Shown: in pieces, positions 1-4,894 of the stretch
Layout of the letters: each line of letters opens with the position of its first letter
Position numbering within the stretch: position 1 is the first letter of the stretch
Origin: Vulcanimicrobiota bacterium
Lineage (GTDB): Bacteria > Vulcanimicrobiota > Vulcanimicrobiia > Vulcanimicrobiales > Vulcanimicrobiaceae
Direction: 5' to 3'
Length of the DNA: 8,258 bases
NCBI GenBank assembly: GCA_027306845.1
Contig: DAHUYY010000026.1
Span: 5,977 to 14,234 of the forward strand
Program-made: the position numbers and the translations under genes
Notes under the pieces: model-generated
Told to the model about the DNA's origin: nothing
Databases searched by the model: none
What the model saw: the letters and a program-made list of their open reading frames with translations, nothing else

Positions 1-787
1 TGATCGCATGTTTGCCTTCGAGCGAGGGCAGACTCGTCGTGGTTGTCAATGTCCCGGCTTCGGCCTGGAGGGCGTCTGGCGTAAGCGCCAGGATCGCAAG
101 CGTATCGCGCGCGGAGCGCGCCATCGGGCCAAGTTTATCGGAGCTCCACATCAGGGCCATCGCACCGTAGCGACTGACTCGCCCAAAGGTTGGGCGCAGC
201 CCGGAGACACCGCACATCGCACTCGGCGTCAAGATCGAACCGTTGGTTTCGGAGCCGATGGCAAACCCGACCAACCCGGCGGCGACCGCCGCACCGGGGC
301 CGCTCGAGCTACCGCCGCTCCAGAAATCGCGGTTCCACGGCGTTCTTCCCGGGCCGGTAAACGACGCGTCGGCACCGTTGTAGCCGAAGGCTCCCGCCAG
401 TTCGACCATTGCGAGCTTCGCGATCAATACCGCCCCGGCGGCATGCAATTTTTCGACAACCGCTCCGTCGAAATTGAAGGAACGTTCGCGATAGGGTTCG
501 GCGCCCCACGTCGTCGGCGCCCCGACTGCGGCGAGCAAATCTTTTACACCGTAGGGAACGCCGTGCAGCGGGCTCTTGCGATCGCCGCGCGCGAGCGCCG
601 CGTCGGCGGCCTTTGCCTCCTTCATCGCGCGTTCGTGCATTATCGTAACGACCGCTCCGAAGCGTTCACCGTATCGCTCGAGCCGCGCGATGTAGAGCTT
701 CGTCAGCTCGACCGACGAGATACGCTTACGCGCGATTTCACGACCGAGCGTGAGTGCGTCGGAGAACGCGAGATCGATATCGTTCAC
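1..787 (-). CDS. Amidase-signature family hydrolase, C-terminus beyond left edge
   Basis: Hydrolyses an amide bond through a Ser-cisSer-Lys triad (GatA/amidase family, PF01425); the substrate cannot be told from the sequence. About 262 codons are visible. The triad is present: Lys82 in GVPYGVKDLL, cis-Ser159 in WSGGSSSGPG, and the nucleophile Ser183 in GSETNGSILTP, 24 residues after the cis-Ser as the family requires. The following CGVSGLRPTFGRVSR and DKLGPMARS stretches are also typical. I place the start at the GTG at 787-785. The frame is closed by a TGA at 820-818, GTG is the only plausible start between, and there is no clear ribosome binding site. The GTG overlaps the TGA of the upstream Tat-signal gene (GTGA), so translation would depend on coupling. 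Known relatives often carry an N-terminal export signal in the same chain, so this may be the catalytic part of one split exported amidase. It is not a confident gatA: there is no gatB or gatC nearby and the Tat-like leader argues against a tRNA amidotransferase. Confidence 0.88.
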   Translation of the reverse strand, partial: MNDIDLAFSDALTLGREIARKRISSVELTKLYIARLERYGERFGAVVTIMHERAMKEAKAADAALARGDRKSPLHGVPYGVKDLLAAVGAPTTWGAEPYRERSFNFDGAVVEKLHAAGAVLIAKLAMVELAGAFGYNGADASFTGPGRTPWNRDFWSGGSSSGPGAAVAAGLVGFAIGSETNGSILTPSAMCGVSGLRPTFGRVSRYGAMALMWSSDKLGPMARSARDTLAILALTPDALQAEAGTLTTTTSLPSLEGKHAI

Positions 788-1119
788 GGTCGCACCGCAA
801 ATTGCGGGACCGGCGCATCACCGTTTTGCAGAAACGTTCCGTGCGGGTTTAACGCGGCGCCGAAACCATAGCCTTGCTCGATACCTTGCGCGATTGCCTG
901 GATTTGCGCATCGCTCAGCGTCGCGTCGAAGCGACGCATCGAACGCGCCAGATCGAGCGCTCCCGGCGAAGGCGTCGGGACGGGAGCGGGCGTTGGGCTC
1001 GGCGTCGGCGAGCCCGCCGGGGCAGCCTCAACCACCGTGGCGCCGGGCAAGAGGGCGGCGCCTATACCAAGTGCGGCACCGGCAAGAAAGATTCTCCGCG
1101 TACTCTTCATGATGTGCAT
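784..1119 (-). CDS. Small Tat-signal protein, probable N-terminal part of a split amidase
   Basis: A 111-residue product. Residues 7-24 form a twin-arginine export signal (STRRIFLAG followed by a hydrophobic Ala/Gly/Leu stretch) ending near VEAAPA. Residues 34-53 are a Pro/Ser/Thr linker with PTPSP-like repeats. Residues 54-109 are a small, probably helical domain (LARSMRRFDATLSDAQIQAI..., LNPHGTFLQNGD). I chose the first ATG because AAAGGG lies 5 nt upstream; a second ATG three codons on would be 14 nt from it. The TGA stop overlaps the GTG of the amidase. From memory, similar segments occur as the N-terminal domain of Tat-exported amidases, so a -1 frame change between 817 and 787 would join the two into one protein of normal design. 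As sequenced it would be a free periplasmic or membrane-tethered small protein. Its own function is unknown. It follows the EamA transporter gene by 45 nt. Confidence 0.72.
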   Translation of the reverse strand: MHIMKSTRRIFLAGAALGIGAALLPGATVVEAAPAGSPTPSPTPAPVPTPSPGALDLARSMRRFDATLSDAQIQAIAQGIEQGYGFGAALNPHGTFLQNGDAPVPQFAVRP

Positions 1120-1124
1120 GAACG

Positions 1125-1130
1125 CCCTTT
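1125..1130 (-). promoter_or_regulatory. Ribosome binding site of the Tat-signal gene
   Basis: AAAGGG on the minus strand, 5 nt before the ATG at 1119-1117. It decides between two nearby in-frame ATGs in favour of the upstream one. Confidence 0.6.
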
Positions 1131-1143
1131 ATATGCGGAGGTT

Positions 1144-1155
1144 TGCAGGCCTGCA
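1144..1155. other. 12-bp perfect palindrome between the EamA and Tat-signal genes
   Basis: TGCAGGCCTGCA is self-complementary and lies in the 45-nt gap between the transporter stop and the Tat-signal start. There is no loop and no T tract, so it is not an intrinsic terminator. It could be a small operator site or chance; nothing else in the gap supports a function. Confidence 0.35.
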
Positions 1156-1164
1156 CGGCACTCT

Positions 1165-1998
1165 CTATCTCGCCGCGATCATCGCGACGGCGACGAGCGC
1201 ACAGAGCACCCCCGCCCACTGAATGCGCGAGAGACGCTCGCGTAAAATTACCGCCGCGAGAAGAACCGTCGAAGCGGGGTAGAGAGAGGTCAGGACCGCC
1301 GAAATCGCTAGCCCGTCGATCCTCGCGGCGAGTAAATACAGCAGGTTCGCGGCCATATCGAGCGCCCCGCCCAGCACGACGATCGAAGCCGCGCCGTTCA
1401 TGCGCAGCGAAGTCCGGGTCGCGACGACGATGGAAGCGAGCAAGCTCACGGAAGCAAGGCGCGAGCCGAGCAGAGCGAACATCGGCGCGCCATTGCGCGT
1501 CACTCCCAGCAACGTAAAAAATGCACCGAATGCGATTCCCGAGAGCAGCGCTTCGCGCAGGCCCGCGGTGTTGAACTCGCGCCGACCCTCGCTCTCAAAC
1601 GAGGCCGAAATCGCGACGATCGCCGCAGCCGCCAACGCCAGCCCCCCATAGGCAAGCGGTGAGGCGCGTTCGCCGGTGAGGATGCCGAAGATCACCGGCA
1701 CCGCCGCGGCAAGCAACGCCGTTACCGGCGAAACAACGCCCATGCGTCCGATCGAGAGCGCATGATAGAGAAATGCGATTCCGGCCGCGCCGGCGAGGCC
1801 GGCGAGCGCTCCCCAGGCCAGCGATGCGAATGCGAATTTTTCGGGGTGCAGCGCCAGGGCGATAACGATGATGACCAGCCCGACCGCCTGGGCTCCGAGC
1901 GCGACGGCAAGCAGCGCCGCTCTTCGCGCGGCCATGCCGCCGAGGAAATCGGCACTACCGTATGCGGCTGCTGCTACGAGCGCAAGAAATATCCCCAA
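1165..1998 (-). CDS. EamA/DMT-superfamily membrane transporter
   Basis: A 277-residue inner-membrane protein with about ten hydrophobic segments in two tandem EamA repeats (roughly 1-132 and 146-275), as in drug/metabolite transporters that move small metabolites or toxic compounds out of the cell. The N-terminus (YGSADFLGGMAARR) and the end of repeat two (LYPASTVLLAAVILRERLS, then QWAGVLCALVAV) are typical of the family. Length is slightly below the usual 290-300. The start is a TTG at 1998-1996: the frame has a stop not far upstream, inside the rnj 3' end, and no ATG or GTG gives the expected N-terminus. No Shine-Dalgarno is visible, and rnj stops only 10 nt earlier, so translation is probably coupled to rnj. 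The substrate cannot be inferred. The following gene pair (Tat protein and amidase) may be co-transcribed. Confidence 0.9.
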   Translation of the reverse strand: MGIFLALVAAAAYGSADFLGGMAARRAALLAVALGAQAVGLVIIVIALALHPEKFAFASLAWGALAGLAGAAGIAFLYHALSIGRMGVVSPVTALLAAAVPVIFGILTGERASPLAYGGLALAAAAIVAISASFESEGRREFNTAGLREALLSGIAFGAFFTLLGVTRNGAPMFALLGSRLASVSLLASIVVATRTSLRMNGAASIVVLGGALDMAANLLYLLAARIDGLAISAVLTSLYPASTVLLAAVILRERLSRIQWAGVLCALVAVAMIAAR

Positions 1999-2008
1999 AG
2001 GCGGAAGG

Positions 2009-3703
2009 TTACGCCTCGATAACGATCGGCACGATCACCGGCCTACGGCGCGTTCGCGAGAATATCTCTTTCGCCAACGTCGCTCGCACGTGTTCGCGTA
2101 CCGAATTGGTGTCGCGCAGGGCATCAGTCGAAAGCGTTGCCAACATCGTGCTTAAATGCGAACGGAGGTGTTCGATAAGCGCTTCGGATTCCGGCTCGTA
2201 AAACGCGCCGCGCGTCACGATATCGGGCACGCCGATCGTTTGCGCTTCTTCAGCGTCGATTGCAACGACTGCCGTAACGATACCGTCGTTCGAGAGCATT
2301 TTTCGATCGCGCAGAACCGCCTCACCCATCTCGCCCAAGCCCGTCCCATCGACGAGCACCATGCCGCCGTACGTCTTTCCGATTTTGTCGCCGTACTCGG
2401 CCGTAAATTCGACGATATCTCCGTTTTCGATAACGAAAACGCTTTCGGGGTGCACGCCTGTTTTCGTCGCCAAACTGCCGTGCGTCACCAACATGCGGTA
2501 CTCACCGTGTACGGGAATGAAGTACTCCGGGCGAATGAGGTTGAGCATCAGCAAGAGCTCTTCTTGCGAAGCATGCCCGGAGACGTGAGCGCGGCCCTCG
2601 CTTCCATGAATGACCGTTGCGCCGAGACGATAGAGATTATTGATCGTGCGATAGACGCTCTTTTCGTTGCCGGGAATCGGCGTCGCACTGATAACGATCG
2701 TATCGCCTGGATCGATGGAGAACTTCGGATGATCGCGCACCGACATTCGCGAGAGGCCGCTCATCGGTTCGCCTTGCGAGCCGGTCGTCATTACGACGAT
2801 TTGGTCGGCACGAAGATTACCCACATCTTCGATTTTAACTAAAATATCGGGCGGAATGCGAAGGTGCCCGTGTTCGCGCGCAAAGTGTAATACGTTGTTC
2901 ATCGAACGCCCGAGAAACGCGATCTTCCGGCCGAATTTTTCGGCGTGATCGATCGCTTGTTGAATGCGAGGCACGTTCGACGCGAAGGAAACGATGAGAA
3001 TTCGCCCGGTCGCCTTCGAGAAAATCGTCGTGAAGGCTTCGCCGACGACGCGTTCGGACTGCGTGTGCCCCGGCCTCTCGGCATTCGTCGAATCGGCAAG
3101 CATGCAGAGCACGCCTTCTTCGCCGATGCGTGCGAGCGCCGCGAAATCAGCCGGCCGGCCGTCGATGGGCGTCTGATCGAATTTAAAATCGCCGGTGTGA
3201 AAAATGGTCCCACTCGGCGTACGAATGGCGAGCGAACAGGCGCCCGCTACCGAATGGTTGATATGCACGAACTCGGCCTCGATCTCGCCGTAACGAACGC
3301 GATCGCCCGGCGCTACGGCGACCAGCGGCATCTCTCCAAGTTTATGTTCGCGCGATTTCGCCTTGATGAGCGCGCCGGTAATCGCCGTGCCGACGATCGG
3401 CGTGTTCGGAAATTCGCGCAAGAAATAGGGAATGCCGCCGATGTGATCTTCGTGTCCGTGCGTTACCAACACCGCGCGCAGCTTGTGCACGCGTTCGCGA
3501 ATGTAGCTAAAATCATTAATGACGATATCGACGCCGAACATCTCTTCGTCGGGAAACATCAACCCGCAGTCAACGACGACGAGGTCGTCGTTGGTTTCGA
3601 TCACCGTCATATTTCGGCCGATCTCGCCGCAGCCTCCGAGCGGAACGACCCGAACGAAGGGCTCCTTGGGGGCCTTGGGAACGGAGATACTCTGCGTTTT
3701 CAA
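2009..3703 (-). CDS. rnj: Ribonuclease J
   Basis: A 564-residue metallo-beta-lactamase/beta-CASP ribonuclease, full length for the family (about 550-560). RNase J has 5'-3' exonuclease and endonuclease activity in mRNA decay and rRNA maturation, in the cytoplasm. Visible motifs: VPLGGCGEIGRNM at 20-32, the zinc-binding HGHEDH at 82-87, H150 in VHINHS, H169 and D172 in HTGDFKF, the beta-CASP motifs TTGSQGEPMSGLSRM (306-320) and SGHASQEE (375-382), and the metal-binding H399 in PVHGEYR. The C-terminal domain ends in the typical RTRRRPVIVPIVIEA. The start is a TTG at 3703-3701 with AAAGG 7 nt upstream; no ATG or GTG lies upstream in frame, and starting at the first internal ATG would delete the conserved N-terminus. 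It is divergent from the plus-strand genes and heads a likely minus-strand operon with the EamA transporter. Long open frames on the opposite strand here are antisense shadows. Confidence 0.97.
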   Translation of the reverse strand: MKTQSISVPKAPKEPFVRVVPLGGCGEIGRNMTVIETNDDLVVVDCGLMFPDEEMFGVDIVINDFSYIRERVHKLRAVLVTHGHEDHIGGIPYFLREFPNTPIVGTAITGALIKAKSREHKLGEMPLVAVAPGDRVRYGEIEAEFVHINHSVAGACSLAIRTPSGTIFHTGDFKFDQTPIDGRPADFAALARIGEEGVLCMLADSTNAERPGHTQSERVVGEAFTTIFSKATGRILIVSFASNVPRIQQAIDHAEKFGRKIAFLGRSMNNVLHFAREHGHLRIPPDILVKIEDVGNLRADQIVVMTTGSQGEPMSGLSRMSVRDHPKFSIDPGDTIVISATPIPGNEKSVYRTINNLYRLGATVIHGSEGRAHVSGHASQEELLLMLNLIRPEYFIPVHGEYRMLVTHGSLATKTGVHPESVFVIENGDIVEFTAEYGDKIGKTYGGMVLVDGTGLGEMGEAVLRDRKMLSNDGIVTAVVAIDAEEAQTIGVPDIVTRGAFYEPESEALIEHLRSHLSTMLATLSTDALRDTNSVREHVRATLAKEIFSRTRRRPVIVPIVIEA

Positions 3704-3710
3704 TATGGGG

Positions 3711-3715
3711 CCTTT
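3711..3715 (-). promoter_or_regulatory. Ribosome binding site deciding the TTG start of rnj
   Basis: AAAGG on the minus strand, 7 nt upstream of TTG 3703-3701. This supports a TTG start that keeps the whole conserved N-terminus of RNase J. Confidence 0.6.
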
Positions 3716-3741
3716 ACAACGGCTATTAGCGTGGGAATGAC

Positions 3742-3757
3742 GGGCGGAGGAACGCCC
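3742..3757 (+). promoter_or_regulatory. Strong Shine-Dalgarno mostly in a short hairpin loop
   Basis: GGAGG (3746-3750) sits 7 nt before the ATG at 3758. It is flanked by GGGCG (3742-3746) and CGCCC (3753-3757), which can pair as a 5-bp stem with GAGGAA in the loop. This is one of the best ribosome binding sites in the window, yet the reading frame behind it is not recognisable. Confidence 0.45.
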
Positions 3758-4432
3758 ATGGGTTACAGATACTCTATCACGCTCGCGCTACTAGCCGCGA
3801 GCCTGCTCGGCAGCACCCACCGCGCCACGCAGCATCGGAAGCGGCCGGAAATCGCGGTTCCCCGCGCCGAAACCCTCTATTCTTGGCACGCCCTACGGCG
3901 AACGCGAGATATTCTCGTTCTGCGCCTGCTCGAACTCCGCCGCGAGCGCCTGGGACGCCTGGAACGCCTCCTGCGAGCGGGGGCGCCGGTCGGCTGCCTT
4001 CTCAGCGATCCGCTCCTCTCGGCAAGAACCGAGCCGCCGCCCGCCAATAGTCGCAAACATGACAACTGCACCACCACCTCAAGAAAACGCGGGGCTCACC
4101 AGCCTCGTCGAAACCGTCGTCGCCCCGGCGAACGCCTTCGACCGCCTCGCCGAGAAGCAAACCTGGGGCTGGGCGTTTATCGCCTCCTCGATCCTTACGA
4201 TGGTCGCATCGTTGGCCAGCGGAGCCGTCCAGCAACATATCGCTCGGTTGATGATGGAACGAGGCATCGCCGCATCAGCGAATGCGCAGCAAGCGGCCGC
4301 CGCGAAGGCCGGCGCTGCAATCGGGCTAAAAATCTCCGAATTCGCTTGGATCTTCTCGCCGATCGGCATTCTCTTTATGGTCGCGATCGCTACCGTCATT
4401 CTTCTGCTTTGCAACGCCATTCTCGGCGGTAA
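3758..4432 (+). CDS. Putative ORF with signal-peptide-like start, overlapping the Yip1 gene; possibly decayed
   Basis: The start is well supported: ATG with GGAGG 7 nt upstream. The first residues (MGYRYSITLALLAASLLGS) look like a secretion signal: short polar start, hydrophobic core, small residues at the end. After about residue 40 the product becomes Arg/Leu-rich (LRRTRDILVLRLLELRRERL), and then Arg-rich nonsense as it crosses 374 nt of the Yip1 gene in another frame. A 224-residue protein overlapping a good gene to that extent is unlikely. More likely the real gene ended before 4059 and a frameshift has moved it into this frame, or only the short N-terminal part is used. I recognise no family. 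Codons up to about 4010 are G/C-rich at position three, which is compatible with coding but is not decisive at this GC content. Confidence 0.25.
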   Translation: MGYRYSITLALLAASLLGSTHRATQHRKRPEIAVPRAETLYSWHALRRTRDILVLRLLELRRERLGRLERLLRAGAPVGCLLSDPLLSARTEPPPANSRKHDNCTTTSRKRGAHQPRRNRRRPGERLRPPRREANLGLGVYRLLDPYDGRIVGQRSRPATYRSVDDGTRHRRISECAASGRREGRRCNRAKNLRIRLDLLADRHSLYGRDRYRHSSALQRHSRR

Positions 4433-4832
4433 GGCGACCTTCAAGCAGCTCTGGTGTGCGAGCATGAATGTGTTCGTCGTCATTGCGATCGGCTCGCTGG
4501 TCGGCTCGATCGTGCTCGCGCTGCGCGGCCCCGACGCGTTTAGCGGCGTGATGGATATCTATCGAAATTCGCTCTCGCTCGCCGCGATCGTTCCGTCGGC
4601 GAACATCAAACTCATCGCCTTCCTCGCCGCAATCACCCCATTCACCCTCTGGGCACTCTGGCTCAACTCACTCCTCATGCAGCGCATCGCTCGACTGGCG
4701 GCACCCAAAGCCTGGGCGGCAGCGCTTGCGGTCTTGCTCGTCCCCGCGTTGATCGGCGCGGCATTTGCAGTCCAGCCCCCGGGCGCAACCAACGGCACCC
4801 CCCCGGCTACGAGTGCCTCGGCAAGCCCGTAG
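4059..4832 (+). CDS. Yip1-family multi-pass membrane protein
   Basis: A 257-residue inner-membrane protein. A soluble N-terminus (1-36, with SLVETVVAPANAFDRLAEKQ, the usual lead-in of bacterial Yip1 domain proteins, PF04893) precedes about five membrane segments near 37-57, 98-122, 134-156, 184-205 and 219-238. It ends in a Pro/Ser/Ala/Thr tail (NGTPPATSASASP). The role of bacterial Yip1 proteins is poorly known; eukaryotic relatives act in membrane trafficking. The start is the ATG at 4059, just ahead of the family N-terminus; no good ribosome binding site is visible. It lies 45 nt ahead of the TolC gene, in the same direction, with a terminator-like hairpin between, so it may be a separate transcription unit or the first gene of an attenuated efflux operon. 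The family assignment rests on segment layout and the N-terminal signature; no catalytic residues exist to confirm it. Confidence 0.75.
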   Translation: MTTAPPPQENAGLTSLVETVVAPANAFDRLAEKQTWGWAFIASSILTMVASLASGAVQQHIARLMMERGIAASANAQQAAAAKAGAAIGLKISEFAWIFSPIGILFMVAIATVILLLCNAILGGKATFKQLWCASMNVFVVIAIGSLVGSIVLALRGPDAFSGVMDIYRNSLSLAAIVPSANIKLIAFLAAITPFTLWALWLNSLLMQRIARLAAPKAWAAALAVLLVPALIGAAFAVQPPGATNGTPPATSASASP

Positions 4833-4865
4833 CGCTCTCCTGAAACTTTTTCCCCCGTGCCCCGT

Positions 4866-4894
4866 AGTAGGCGACGTATGCGTCGCCTACTTTT
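4866..4894 (+). promoter_or_regulatory. Terminator/attenuator-like hairpin enclosing the TolC start codon
   Basis: GTAGGCGACG (4867-4876) pairs perfectly with CGTCGCCTAC (4881-4890); an outer A-T pair (4866/4891) makes 11 bp. The loop is TATG (4877-4880), and the stem is followed by TTT after the last pair. The hairpin lies 33 nt after the Yip1 stop, with the shape of an intrinsic terminator. The ATG at 4878-4880 is inside the loop and the only AGG upstream (4869-4871) is inside the stem. It could therefore stop transcription after the Yip1 gene, attenuate the TolC operon, hide the ribosome binding site, or act in DNA as an inverted-repeat operator. The sequence alone does not choose between these. 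Confidence 0.6.

Larger units (their letters stand above)
3704..4058. other. 355-nt interval between rnj and the Yip1 gene, no complete gene resolved
   Basis: The first 54 nt (3704-3757) carry two divergent ribosome binding sites, one for rnj and one for a plus-strand ATG at 3758. I found no convincing -35/-10 pair on either strand in this short space. From 3758 the plus strand encodes a signal-peptide-like stretch and then low-complexity, Arg/Leu-rich sequence in one frame, Pro/Ala-rich sequence in another frame (ending with a TAG about 10 nt before the Yip1 start), and an antisense frame rich in Glu, Gln and Ala. None resembles a family I know. It may be a degraded gene, a leader or regulatory region, or a short unfamiliar protein gene. 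Confidence 0.5.

Noticed and set aside
818..830. CAAAAC as a possible -1 programmed frameshift site joining Tat protein and amidase
   Set aside because: It does not fit X XXY YYZ, and slipping there would run into the TGA at 820-818 before reaching the amidase.
8..871. 287-codon plus-strand frame at the left edge
   Set aside because: It is antisense to the amidase, whose catalytic motifs are intact on the minus strand, and its own product is Arg/Gly-rich without family features.
1666..1738. Inverted CCGGTGA/TCACCGG and related GCCGGT repeats
   Set aside because: They lie inside the EamA coding sequence and are explained by Gly/Pro/Thr codons at high GC.
2156..2842. 228-codon plus-strand frame
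   Set aside because: Antisense shadow of the C-terminal half of RNase J.
2945..3757. Long plus-strand open frame antisense to rnj
   Set aside because: RNase J on the minus strand is unmistakable over its full length. The antisense frame is Arg-rich, resembles nothing, and arises from G/C-rich third positions.
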